From: an uncultured Blautia sp.
GTDB lineage: Bacteria > Bacillota > Clostridia > Lachnospirales > Lachnospiraceae
Assembly (NCBI GenBank): GCA_900553515.1
Contig: USDN01000025.1
Coordinates: forward strand, 1 to 35,727
Length of the DNA stretch: 35,727 bases
Direction of reading: 5' to 3'
The position numbers and the translations under genes are program-made. Positions 16,247 to 24,419 of this stretch are shown here, in pieces. Below the pieces are notes generated by a model. That model saw nothing but the letters and a program-made list of their open reading frames with translations. It searched no databases and was not told where the DNA came from. Each line of letters begins with the position of its first letter. Within the stretch, counting starts at the first letter, position 1.

Positions 16247-16282
16247 ATCCGGAAAGATACAGAAAGCGTAAAGGAGACATTT

Positions 16283-17071
16283 ATGAATTCTTTGCTTCGT
16301 GCAGAACATCTGACTGTCTGTTATGATGGGGTTCCTGTTGTGCAGGACGTAAGTTTTCAATTAAATGAAGGAGAGATCCTGGGTATTGTGGGAGAATCCG
16401 GAAGCGGAAAAAGTACTGTCATCCGGGCGGTCATGGGGCTTCTGGGAAACAGCGGCGCGGTAACCGGAGGAAAGATATGGTACAGGGATCAATGTCTGAC
16501 GGATATGTCGGAGCGGGAGCTGATAAGATACCGGGGAGCGGAGATCGGAATGGTATTTCAGGACTGTGGCGCCGGGTTCTGCCCTGTCCGTACAGTGGGA
16601 GCACAGATTTATGAAGCTGTTGCAGCTCACGAAAAGACGGACAGAGCCCAGGTGGAAAAAAGAGCGGGAGTTCTCATGGAAAAGATCGGTCTTAAAGATC
16701 CCCGGCGTGTGCTGAAAAGCTATCCTTTCCAGTTATCAGGAGGTATGAACCAGAGAGTGGGAATCTGCGCGGCAATGATGCTCCGCCCGGCAGTTCTTCT
16801 GGCAGACGAGCCTACCAGCGCTCTGGATGTAACTGTCCAGAAACAGGTAGTGGAGGAGCTTCTTCTGATGCGGGAAGAATTTCATACATCAATGATCCTT
16901 GTCACTCACAATATGGGACTGGTCAAAAAAATGACAGACCGGGTGCTGGTTCTCTGCAATGGACAGGTGATGGACTATGGAAAGACAGAAGAAATACTGG
17001 AACATCCCGGAAGCGCCTACACGCAGGAACTGATGGATTCTGTAGTACGGCTGAAGAGGAAGCAGATATGA
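16283..17071 (+). CDS. ABC ATPase, DppD/OppD/NikD-like, first system
   Basis: This encodes 262 residues. Walker A GESGSGKST lies near residue 36, the signature LSGGMNQRVGI and Walker B VLLADEPTSALD follow in the expected order, and the switch His is in VTHNMG. It ends soon after the ATPase fold (TQELMDSVVRLKRKQI) and lacks the C-terminal Cys-rich oligopeptide extension present in the second system's counterpart. AAGGAG is seven bases from ATG. Its stop overlaps the next ATPase start (ATGA). It powers the 12877/13818 permease pair. Confidence 0.92.
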   Translation: MNSLLRAEHLTVCYDGVPVVQDVSFQLNEGEILGIVGESGSGKSTVIRAVMGLLGNSGAVTGGKIWYRDQCLTDMSERELIRYRGAEIGMVFQDCGAGFCPVRTVGAQIYEAVAAHEKTDRAQVEKRAGVLMEKIGLKDPRRVLKSYPFQLSGGMNQRVGICAAMMLRPAVLLADEPTSALDVTVQKQVVEELLLMREEFHTSMILVTHNMGLVKKMTDRVLVLCNGQVMDYGKTEEILEHPGSAYTQELMDSVVRLKRKQI

Positions 17072-17874
17072 CGGATATGATATTGAGAGCAGAGAAGCTG
17101 AAAAGAGTGTTTATTTCCGGAAAAAGCTCCTTTGCGGCAGTGGATCAGGTGAGCTTTGAGCTGAAAAAGGGAGAATGTCTGGGTATCGTAGGGGAATCCG
17201 GAAGTGGAAAGAGTACAGTAGCGCGTCTGCTCACAGGTATTTTGCCCTGTTCGGAGGGAGAAATTTTATTTTTTGTGCCGGAAAAAAACAATGACAGAGA
17301 TAAAGAGGACGGTTCCTGGATCAATATCACGCAGGCGGGAAAACGGGAACTGAGAAAAGCTTACCGTCATATGCAGATGGTTTTTCAGACTCCGGCGGAA
17401 TCTTTTGATCCCCGGCGTACCCTTGGGGACGGAATTGGGGAAAGTCTTCGGAATATGGGGATAAAAGGCCTGGAATTAAAAAAAAGGGTGGATAACCTTC
17501 TTGAAATTTGCGGACTGTCTCCGGAGTTTGCCCTGAGATATCCTCATCAGGTCAGCGGCGGTCAGTGCCAGAGAGCGGCAATTGCCAGAGCGCTTGCCGT
17601 AGAGCCTCAGCTTCTGATCTGCGATGAGGCCACCAGCGCTCTCGACGTGACCGTGCAGAAGCAGATCATGGAATTGCTGATGAAGCTGAAAAAAGAACAG
17701 AACCTCAGCGTGATTTTTATCTGTCATGATCTGGCGCTTGTGCAGATGTTCTGCGACAGGGTGCTGGTAATGAATCAGGGAAGGATCGTGGAAACCGGAA
17801 CACCGGATCAGGTGATTTATTCTCCCCAGGAAGAATACACCAGAATGCTGGTAGACGCAGTGTTTGATATCTGA
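17068..17874 (+). CDS. ABC ATPase, DppF/OppF/NikE-like, first system
   Basis: This encodes 268 residues. Walker A is GESGSGKST near residue 39. The Q-loop region MQMVFQTPAESFDPRRTLGDG is typical of OppF/DppF, with the signature VSGGQCQRAAIARAL, Walker B LLICDEATSALD and switch ICHDLALV. It is the last gene of the first transporter operon and ends a few bases before a strong terminator. It forms a heterodimer with the 16283 ATPase. Confidence 0.93.
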   Translation: MTDMILRAEKLKRVFISGKSSFAAVDQVSFELKKGECLGIVGESGSGKSTVARLLTGILPCSEGEILFFVPEKNNDRDKEDGSWINITQAGKRELRKAYRHMQMVFQTPAESFDPRRTLGDGIGESLRNMGIKGLELKKRVDNLLEICGLSPEFALRYPHQVSGGQCQRAAIARALAVEPQLLICDEATSALDVTVQKQIMELLMKLKKEQNLSVIFICHDLALVQMFCDRVLVMNQGRIVETGTPDQVIYSPQEEYTRMLVDAVFDI

Positions 17875-17880
17875 ATATAT

Positions 17881-17920
17881 AAAAAAATCACTTATCTGGT
17901 CTGAGATAGGTGATTTTTTT
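17881..17920. terminator. Intrinsic terminator closing the first transporter operon
   Basis: AAAATCACTTATCT pairs with AGATAGGTGATTTT (one wobble) around GGTCTG and is followed by a T-run; the flanking A-run makes it usable on both strands. Confidence 0.88.
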
Positions 17921-18220
17921 ATGGGTCATTTAAACTAATGGGATTGTTGTAAGTGCATAAATTGTGGAGGTCTGTGCACAAACAGTGACATCATAGAACA
18001 CATCTATGTGTTGTTTATATTTTAACAAACTCGTGAGATCTTACAAGCCTCCCGGGGGGATAAAAACATATGAAAAATACACGGGATCCATGCCGAATAT
18101 GAATAGGTCTATATCCCCCGTACCGGGTTAAACTGCATGAAGATCAATGCTATACTGAACAAAGACCGGCTGCAGTGGAAAAATGTGCAGCAGAAAAATC
18201 TCAGGGGAGGAAACACAGAA
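17921..18220 (+). promoter_or_regulatory. Intergenic control region of the second transporter operon
   Basis: This is about 300 bases without a gene. It holds AACACAT/ATGTGTT (17997-18012), an imperfect TTGTT-N8-AACAA dyad (18011-18028), and a long-range pairing in which CCCGGGGGGATA (18051-18062) is complementary to TATCCCC...CCGGG (18112-18127). A likely extended -10 promoter, TGCTATACT with TATACT at 18151-18156, has a poor -35 (TTAAAC, 17 bases away). The ribosome binding site GGGGAGG (18203-18209) serves the ATG at 18221. No known riboswitch family is recognised. Confidence 0.45.
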
Positions 18221-19807
18221 ATGAAAAAAAGAATACTTGCGCTGTTCAGTGTAGTCTGCCTGACCGTTTCTATGGCAGGAGGATGCATAAATGTTTCAGC
18301 GGCAGAAGAAAAAAAGGATGAGGTGATCGTGACGATGCCAGTGACCTCTGAGCCGGAGGCAGGATTTGATCCGGCGTATGGCTGGGGAGCCGGAGAGCAT
18401 GTACATGAACCTCTGATCCAGAGCACGCTGACGGTTACAAACACAGATCTTTCCATAGGAATGGATCTGGCAACAGATTATTCTGTCAGCGAGGACGGAC
18501 TTATCTGGACGGTAAAGATCCGTGATGATGTGAAATTCACAGACGGTGAGCCTCTGACAGCAGAGGATGTAGCCTTTACTTACAATAACTGCCGGGAAAA
18601 CAGTTCGGTAAATGATTTTTCCATGCTGGAAGAGGCTGTGGCAACAGACGATACCACAGTAGAGTTTCATCTGAACCGTGCTTTTTCCATCTGGCCATAT
18701 ACCATGGCGGTAGTGGGGATTGTTCCGGAGCATGCTTATGATGAAAACTACGGACAGAATCCCATTGGTTCCGGCAGATATATTATGAAGCAGTGGGATA
18801 AAGGTCAGCAGGTAATCTTTGAGGCCAATCCGGATTATTACGGAGAGGAACCGTCCATGAAAAAAGTAACGGTTCTTTTTATGGAAGAGGATGCCGCTCT
18901 TGCAGCCGCCCAGTCCGGAACAGTAGATGTGGCGCATACAGCAGCTTCTTATTCGGATATGGAATTTGACGGATACAGCTTATTCAGTGTGGCAACAGTA
19001 GACAACCGTGGTCTCAATCTTCCGGCAGCTCCTGCAGAAGAAAAAGACGGCGTAACCGTAGGAAATGATTTTACCAGCGATGTAAATGTAAGACGGGCGA
19101 TCAATATCGGTATTGACCGGGAAGAGATGATCGAAAATGTTCTGAACGGCTATGGAACTCCGGCATACAGCGTCTGTGACAAAATGCCATGGTACAATGA
19201 TGAGGCAGTTACAGAATATGATCCGGAGGAGGCAGTGAAGATCCTTGAGGATGCAGGATGGAAAACCGGAGATGACGGAATCCGCGAAAAAGACGGTGTC
19301 CGTGCAGAACTGAATATTTTATACCCGGCGTCAGATTCCGTTCGTCAGGCTCTGGCAGAGGATACCAAAAATCAGCTTATCGAACTTGGAATCGCGGCAT
19401 CTGCAGAAGGTGTGGACTGGGATACCGCATATTCAGGAGCGCTTTCACAGCCGCTGATGTGGGGCTGGGGAGCACATACTCCAATGGAACTTTATAATAT
19501 TTATCATACCATGGAAGAAACAGGAACTGCGGAGTATTCTCCGTATGCAAATGAAGCGGTAGATAAATATATGGACGAGGCTCTGATGTGCAGCGACCTG
19601 GAGGAATCCTATGACCTCTGGAAAAAAGCCCAGTGGGACGGTGAGAGCGGAATTACACAGGAAGGCGACATTCCGTGGATCTGGCTGTGCAATGTGGATC
19701 ATCTGTACTTTGTAAGAGACGGTCTGAAGATCGCAGAGCAGAAGATCCATCCCCATGGACATGGATGGTCTATTGTAAATAATGTAGATCAGTGGAACTG
19801 GGAATAA
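18221..19807 (+). CDS. Extracellular solute-binding protein, family 5 (Opp/Nik type), second system
   Basis: This encodes 528 residues. The ATG at 18221 follows GGGGAGG; a frame extension to 18137 would lie in the promoter. The signal peptide MKKRILALFSVVCLTVSMAGG is followed by Cys22, an imperfect lipobox (AGGC), or by a VSA cleavage site at 27. Family features include WTVKIRDDVKFTDGEPLTAEDVAFT, GSGRYIMKQW, NPDYYGEEP, VRRAINIGIDREEM and a YDPEEAVKILEDAGW repeat. The C-terminus ends QKIHPHGHGW and a Trp-rich tail, with H510, H512 and H514 as possible metal ligands. This resembles nickel or metal-chelate receptors more than plain peptide receptors, but that is inference. It is the first gene of the second transporter. 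Confidence 0.9.
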   Translation: MKKRILALFSVVCLTVSMAGGCINVSAAEEKKDEVIVTMPVTSEPEAGFDPAYGWGAGEHVHEPLIQSTLTVTNTDLSIGMDLATDYSVSEDGLIWTVKIRDDVKFTDGEPLTAEDVAFTYNNCRENSSVNDFSMLEEAVATDDTTVEFHLNRAFSIWPYTMAVVGIVPEHAYDENYGQNPIGSGRYIMKQWDKGQQVIFEANPDYYGEEPSMKKVTVLFMEEDAALAAAQSGTVDVAHTAASYSDMEFDGYSLFSVATVDNRGLNLPAAPAEEKDGVTVGNDFTSDVNVRRAINIGIDREEMIENVLNGYGTPAYSVCDKMPWYNDEAVTEYDPEEAVKILEDAGWKTGDDGIREKDGVRAELNILYPASDSVRQALAEDTKNQLIELGIAASAEGVDWDTAYSGALSQPLMWGWGAHTPMELYNIYHTMEETGTAEYSPYANEAVDKYMDEALMCSDLEESYDLWKKAQWDGESGITQEGDIPWIWLCNVDHLYFVRDGLKIAEQKIHPHGHGWSIVNNVDQWNWE

Positions 19808-19833
19808 GCTGCCCGAAAACAGAATAAAAGAAA

Positions 19834-19909
19834 ACAGTCATCCGGTGCCCTTCAGAGACGCAGTCTGTAAAAAAAGAGACAGACCGTCCCGGAAGGCGCC
19901 GGATACTGT
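19834..19909 (+). other. Large intercistronic hairpin between binding protein and permease genes
   Basis: ACAGT-C-ATCCGGTGCC pairs with GGCGCCGGAT-ACTGT, with an inner TCTGT/ACAGA stem. There is no T-run after it, so it is not a normal terminator. Such hairpins often protect the upstream binding-protein mRNA and lower expression of the downstream permease genes. Confidence 0.6.
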
Positions 19910-19950
19910 GCGTTACAGCGGAAAGGAATTCCGCGTACAAGGAGAAAAGA

Positions 19951-20940
19951 TTGAAGACAGCAAAATTTATAACAAAACAAATGATAAAAATGTTTCTTCT
20001 GCTTCTGGCAGTAAGCATAGCGGCATTTGCTCTGATGACAGCTTCCCCTGTGGATCCTCTTCAGGCAAACGTAGGGCAGACTGCCCTTGGTTCTATGAGT
20101 CCGGAGCAGATCCAGAAGCTGGAAGAATACTGGGGTGTGGGACAGCCTCCTGTACAGAGATATCTGGCATGGCTGAAGGATTTCATCCGGGGAGATATGG
20201 GTGTTTCTCTTCTTTACCGTCAGGACGTAACAAAGGTAATAGCAGTAAAGCTTGGAAATTCTCTGTTTCTTATGATTATTGCCTGGGTCATGTCAGGACT
20301 CCTTGGATTTATTCTGGGAGCGCTTGCAGGAATGAACCGGGGAAAGCTGATAGATAAAGCAGTCAGGGGCTATTGTCTGCTGATATCCAGCACCCCGGCC
20401 TTCTGGATCGCTATGCTTTTTTTGATTATATTCGGAGTATGGCTGAAGATACTTCCCATTGGTCTTAGTGTTCCGATCGGGGTGGAAGCAAGCGGGGTTA
20501 CGTTTCTTGACAGAGTTTATCATGCGATTCTTCCGGCATTTACCTTATCAATTACCGGAATTTCCAATATAGCCATGCATACAAGGGAAAAAATGATCGA
20601 TATCTGTGAAAGCGATTATATGCTTTTTGCAAAGGCAAGAGGGGAAAGCACCTGGGAGATCTTTAAGAACCATGGCTTCCGAAACGTGCTGGCTCCGGCT
20701 ATGACTCTGCAGTTTGCATCCATCAGTGAGATTTTTGGCGGATCAGTTCTTGTGGAACAGGTATTCTCCTACCCGGGGCTGGGACAGGCGGCAGTCAGCG
20801 CAGGACTTGGAAGCGATATGCCGCTTCTCATGGCGATCACCATGATCAGTGCGCTTCTGGTATTTGGCGGTAACCTGATTGCCAATCTTTTGTACGGGGT
20901 GATCGATCCCCGTATCAGACGGGGAGGTGCGGTGAGATGA
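19951..20940 (+). CDS. Opp/Nik-type ABC permease, first subunit, second system
   Basis: This encodes 329 residues. The start is a TTG chosen because AAGGAG lies a few bases upstream and the next residues (KTAKFITKQMIKMFLLLLAVSIAAF) form the typical first helix. The marker GDMGVSLLYRQDV, the EAA loop AKARGESTWEIFKNHGFRN and the C-terminal YGVIDPRIRRGG are those of the DppB/NikB class. The stop overlaps the next start (ATGA). A long hairpin separates it from the binding-protein gene. Confidence 0.9.
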   Translation: MKTAKFITKQMIKMFLLLLAVSIAAFALMTASPVDPLQANVGQTALGSMSPEQIQKLEEYWGVGQPPVQRYLAWLKDFIRGDMGVSLLYRQDVTKVIAVKLGNSLFLMIIAWVMSGLLGFILGALAGMNRGKLIDKAVRGYCLLISSTPAFWIAMLFLIIFGVWLKILPIGLSVPIGVEASGVTFLDRVYHAILPAFTLSITGISNIAMHTREKMIDICESDYMLFAKARGESTWEIFKNHGFRNVLAPAMTLQFASISEIFGGSVLVEQVFSYPGLGQAAVSAGLGSDMPLLMAITMISALLVFGGNLIANLLYGVIDPRIRRGGAVR

Positions 20941-21806
20941 CAGCTTTTGCAGAAAAACAGAAAACAGGTCTGCTTTTAAAAAAAGCAAGATGGAATCAGA
21001 GACAGAGACTTCTTTTCTGGCTGGCGGCAGCCGTTATTTTTCTTACGGCAGTATGTGTTGGGGGAATGTTTCTGGACGAAGCTGCAAAAACAACAGATTT
21101 TTCCAGAAAAAACATCTCGCCCTGTCTGACTTATCCTTTTGGAACAGACTGGCTGGGAAGAGATATGTTTGCCCGTACTGTAAGAGGTCTGTCCATCAGT
21201 ATCGTGATCGGGATATGCGCGGCGGCAGTCAGCGCCGTACTTGCTTTTATCCTTGGCGTGGTGTCTGCCACAATGGGAAAAGCAGCAGATGCCATAGTGA
21301 CCTGGTTTATCGATCTTGTAATGGGAATCCCGCATATGCTGCTTCTGATCCTTGTGTGCGTTGCCTGCGGACGGGGGCTGAAAGGGGTAATCCTTGGCGT
21401 GGCGCTGACGCACTGGACTTCTCTTGCCAGACTGATCCGTGGAGAGGTGCTTCAGCTGAAGGAACAGCAGTATATCAAAATGGCGCGCAAGCTTGGAAAG
21501 AGCAGCCTGTATATTGCCATGAAACATATGGCTCCGCATCTTTTTCCTCAGTTTATCGTGGGGCTGATCCTGCTTTTTCCTCATGCGATCCTTCATGAAT
21601 CAGGAATTACCTTCCTGGGATTTGGACTTTCTAATGAGCAGCCTGCCATAGGCATTATTCTTTCGGAAGCAATGAAATATATGATTACCGGAAAATGGTG
21701 GCTTGCTCTTTTCCCGGGACTGATGCTTGTGCTTACGGTGGTATGCTTTTACGCAGTTGGAGAGAATCTGCGTAAATTAGTGGATCCGGCAAGCGCCCAT
21801 AAATAG
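20937..21806 (+). CDS. Opp/Nik-type ABC permease, second subunit, second system
   Basis: This encodes 289 residues. After a hydrophobic first segment comes YPFGTDWLGRDMFARTVRGLS, the DppC/NikC hallmark; the EAA loop is ARKLGKSSLYIAMKHMAPH, and LHESGITFLGFGLSNEQPAIG is the conserved later loop. The ATG overlaps the previous stop and has GGGGAGG upstream. It pairs with the 19951 permease. The N-terminal cytosolic part is longer than in the first system. Confidence 0.9.
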   Translation: MTAFAEKQKTGLLLKKARWNQRQRLLFWLAAAVIFLTAVCVGGMFLDEAAKTTDFSRKNISPCLTYPFGTDWLGRDMFARTVRGLSISIVIGICAAAVSAVLAFILGVVSATMGKAADAIVTWFIDLVMGIPHMLLLILVCVACGRGLKGVILGVALTHWTSLARLIRGEVLQLKEQQYIKMARKLGKSSLYIAMKHMAPHLFPQFIVGLILLFPHAILHESGITFLGFGLSNEQPAIGIILSEAMKYMITGKWWLALFPGLMLVLTVVCFYAVGENLRKLVDPASAHK

Positions 21807-21815
21807 GAGATAAAA

Positions 21816-22742
21816 ATGGAAAAAAAGAAAATACTTGAAATAAAAAACATGAATATTTCTTTTTGCCAGTATCAGAAGGGAATGCGGCAGGAAGAACTTC
21901 CGGTGATCCGGGATCTGAGTCTGTCTGTCCACGAGGGGGAGATGGTGGCAGTAGTAGGCTCTTCCGGTTCCGGAAAAAGCCTGCTGGCTCACGGAGTAAT
22001 GGGGATTCTTCCTTATAATGCATCTATGGGAGGAGAAATCCTGTATCGGGGAGAACCTTTGACGGAAAAAAGAATCCGTAAGCTCCGTGGAAAAGAAATT
22101 GTGATGGTTCCTCAGAGTACCTCTTATCTGGATCCTCTGATGAAAGTGGGGACACAGATCTGTAAGGGAAAAAAAGATCCGGTACGTCAGAAGAAGCTGG
22201 ACGGGATTTTCAGCCGATACAGTCTGGCGAAGGAAGTGAAAGAGCAGTATCCATTTGAATTGTCCGGGGGAATGACAAGAAGAGTGATGATCTCCACGGC
22301 AATGATCGAGGATCCCAGACTGGTGATCGCAGACGAGCCTACGCCGGGGCTGCATCAGAAGGCTGCGAAACGGGCTATGGAGCATTTCCGGGAGCTGGCG
22401 GATATGGGGGCAGGAGTGCTGATCATTACCCACGATCTGGAACTGGCTCTGGAAACGGCAGACCGGGTTCTGGTATTTTATGCCGGATATACGCTGGAAG
22501 ATGCAAAGGCAGAGGATTTTTGCAGAGAGGAAACGCTTCGTCATCCCTATACAAAAGCATTATGGAGAGCAATCCCCAAAAATGGATTTCAGTATATTGA
22601 CGGGGTGCAGCCTTATGTAAAGGATATGCCCTCAGGGTGCCCGTTTGCTCCCCGATGCAGCAGATGTTCCGAAAAATGCCATGGTGAGATTCCCTACCGT
22701 GAGGTCAACGGCGGATATGTGAGGTGTGTATATGATTCTTGA
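21816..22742 (+). CDS. ABC ATPase, DppD/NikD-like, second system
   Basis: This encodes 308 residues. Walker A is GSSGSGKSL (Ser and Leu at positions that are usually Glu and Ser/Thr), the signature LSGGMTRRVMI and Walker B LVIADEPTPGLH follow, and ITHDLELA carries the switch His. Unlike its counterpart in the first system it keeps the oligopeptide-type C-terminal extension, with CPFAPRCSRCSEKC followed by a last Cys, possibly a metal or Fe-S binding knot. It overlaps the next gene by about ten bases. Confidence 0.9.
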   Translation: MEKKKILEIKNMNISFCQYQKGMRQEELPVIRDLSLSVHEGEMVAVVGSSGSGKSLLAHGVMGILPYNASMGGEILYRGEPLTEKRIRKLRGKEIVMVPQSTSYLDPLMKVGTQICKGKKDPVRQKKLDGIFSRYSLAKEVKEQYPFELSGGMTRRVMISTAMIEDPRLVIADEPTPGLHQKAAKRAMEHFRELADMGAGVLIITHDLELALETADRVLVFYAGYTLEDAKAEDFCREETLRHPYTKALWRAIPKNGFQYIDGVQPYVKDMPSGCPFAPRCSRCSEKCHGEIPYREVNGGYVRCVYDS

Positions 22743-23346
22743 AGCAAAAAATATTTCTTTCCGTTATGGGGAAAATGGAAGAGAAATCCTGAAGGATTTC
22801 AGTCTGAAAGCAGACAGTTCAGAAAGAGTGGGGCTGGCGGCGCCAAGCGGTTTCGGAAAAACAACTTTATGTAAGATTTTATCCGGATATGAGAAGCCGG
22901 ACAGCGGCGAGGTCCTTCTGGACGGAAAACCGCTGGATCAGTATGGTTCCTATTGTCCGGTACAGCTGATCTGGCAGCATCCGGAGCAGGCAGTAAATCC
23001 AAGACTGCGGATGAAGTCGGTCCTGGAAGAAGGAGACCAGGTGGATCCTGCTCTGGTGGAACGGCTTGGAATTGAAAAAGACTGGCTGAACCGTTTTCCG
23101 GCAGAGATTTCCGGTGGTGAAATGCAGCGTTTCTGTATTGCAAGAGCTATGGGAAAAAGAACCAGATTTCTTCTGGCAGATGAGATCAGCACCATGCTGG
23201 ATCTGATCACTCAGAGCCAGATCTGGCACTTTCTCATAGAGGAGACCGGGCGGCGGCAGATGGGAATGATCGTAGTCAGCCACAGCCCGGAGCTCCTGGA
23301 AAGAGTCTGCACCAGAGTGATAGATCTTCAGAAAATACAGATCTGA
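22732..23346 (+). CDS. Short ABC ATPase, DppF/NikE-like, second system
   Basis: This encodes 204 residues from ATG 22732, preferred over GTG 22726 because GAGG is seven bases upstream. Walker A is APSGFGKTT (residues 37-45), the signature ISGGEMQRFCIARA, Walker B FLLADEISTML and switch VVSHSPEL are present, so it should be a working ATPase. It lacks the C-terminal extension and is shorter than the usual 250-330 residues. It ends 14 bases before the convergent mgtE stop with no clear terminator between them. Confidence 0.88.
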   Translation: MILEAKNISFRYGENGREILKDFSLKADSSERVGLAAPSGFGKTTLCKILSGYEKPDSGEVLLDGKPLDQYGSYCPVQLIWQHPEQAVNPRLRMKSVLEEGDQVDPALVERLGIEKDWLNRFPAEISGGEMQRFCIARAMGKRTRFLLADEISTMLDLITQSQIWHFLIEETGRRQMGMIVVSHSPELLERVCTRVIDLQKIQI

Positions 23347-23360
23347 ATGCCCTGCAGTAT

Positions 23361-23996
23361 TCAGACTGCAAGCGCAAAGATTCTGGTAGCAATGTAGAAA
23401 TAAATGATAATAGAACAGGTATCTACTACGGTTGTGATAAGGGGAGATGCCATAACGGCAGGATCCATGTTCAGCTTTTTCGCAATCAGGGGAAGGACAC
23501 ATCCTATAAGCTTTGCCATGATTACAGTGGCAGTAAGTGACAGGGCAACTACAAGAGCAAGCTGAGGATTTTTATACATAATCATGATCCGGATGCCGTT
23601 TATGACAGAAAGTCCGGTGCCCACAAGAAGGGAGATCCGAAATTCCTTAAACATGATCCGGAAGATATCCCTGAAGGTGATCTCCCCCAGAGCAAGACCG
23701 CGGATGATAAGGGTAGAGCTCTGGGATCCGCAGTTTCCGCCGGTATCCATCAGCATGGGAATAAAGGATACCAGAAGAGGTACTGCCGCAAATGCTTCTT
23801 CATATCTGGTGATGATGGTTCCGGTGATGGTAGCTGACAGCATCAGGAAAAGAAGCCATGCAAAACGTTTTCTTGCATGTGTCAGTACGGAAGTCTCGAG
23901 ATAGGAGTCATTGGTGTCCATGGACTTCCTGACAGCTCTGGTGTGGATAGTTCTGTTTACGATTCTGTTGTTTTTTAAAATTAATGTTCTGCTCAT
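23361..23996 (-). CDS. MgtE-type magnesium channel, membrane domain only
   Basis: This encodes 211 residues comprising just the five-helix MgtE membrane domain. The pore-region signature FIPMLMDTGGNCGSQSSTLIIRG is spread over residues 78-100, and the last helix contains DPAVMASPLITTVVD with Asp192, corresponding to the ion-selecting region by memory of the family. The cytosolic N domain and CBS pair that gate classical MgtE are missing; only about 40 polar residues precede helix 1. The ATG at 23996 follows an AAAGGATGG site. Expression is controlled by the M-box upstream, so magnesium sensing may rest on RNA alone. It is convergent with the second transporter. Confidence 0.9.
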   Translation of the reverse strand: MSRTLILKNNRIVNRTIHTRAVRKSMDTNDSYLETSVLTHARKRFAWLLFLMLSATITGTIITRYEEAFAAVPLLVSFIPMLMDTGGNCGSQSSTLIIRGLALGEITFRDIFRIMFKEFRISLLVGTGLSVINGIRIMIMYKNPQLALVVALSLTATVIMAKLIGCVLPLIAKKLNMDPAVMASPLITTVVDTCSIIIYFYIATRIFALAV

Positions 23997-24073
23997 AATG
24001 ATTCCATCCTTTCTTTAATGTAATTCTACTGCAACTGGCTCCAGGTTCCATGGTACTCACCTCCTTTGATCTG

Positions 24074-24107
24074 TTTTAAAAATTACAAAGCGGCTGAATC
24101 CGCTTTT
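24074..24107. other. Hairpin between M-box terminator and mgtE
   Basis: AAAGCGG and CCGCTTT pair around CTGAAT. On the + strand a T6 run follows directly, on the - strand a weaker T-rich stretch. It could be a second terminator in the mgtE leader or a + strand stop for convergent transcription. Confidence 0.4.
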
Positions 24108-24112
24108 TTGCC

Positions 24113-24330
24113 ATATAAAAAATCCTGTCAAAGCTTGAGCAATGACAGGATATATTTTTCCCGAAAATAAAACATCGTTCAAGCTTTAGCATCACAGGGC
24201 GTAAAAATTGCATTAGGTTATGCCTTATCTGCGACATAGCCTGCTGGCCAGCGAATCGTGTCTCCACGTTTTTGCGGCAGCAATCTTAGGATAATCCAAA
24301 TCCCTGTGGTAGCCTCACCTACCGAATTTA
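24113..24330 (-). ncRNA. M-box (ykoK) magnesium riboswitch with terminator platform
   Basis: Read on the - strand, the leader contains GGTAGGTGAGGCTACC (24323-24308), then GCTGCCGCAAAAACG, and ends CCTGTGATGCTAAAGCTTG near 24186. These are conserved blocks of the M-box (UAGGUGAGGCUCCUA, GCUGCC-CAAAAA and GUGCUAAAGCUC types). Downstream, ATCCTGTCA pairs with TGACAGGAT followed by TTTTTTA (24151-24113), an intrinsic terminator. AAGCTTG at the aptamer's 3' end can pair with CAAGCTT in the terminator loop, giving an antiterminator. High magnesium should favour termination and turn mgtE off. Position ahead of mgtE fits the known use. Confidence 0.9.
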
Positions 24331-24343
24331 TTGATTTTTCCAT

Positions 24344-24372
24344 ATTGTATACTGAACCACTAGGTTTGTCAA
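24344..24372 (-). promoter_or_regulatory. Promoter of the M-box/mgtE transcript
   Basis: On the - strand TTGACA (24372-24367) and TACAAT (24349-24344) are separated by 17 bases, just upstream of the M-box. This is a near-consensus sigma-A promoter. Confidence 0.85.
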
Positions 24373-24419
24373 GGCAGGAATTGTAAAGATTTTGTTTACA
24401 ATATATAGACAAATAAATA

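Noticed and set aside
18137..18220. Upstream extension of the second receptor
   Set aside because: It would place the start inside the probable promoter and ahead of the strong GGGGAGG site, and adds a polar stretch before the signal peptide.
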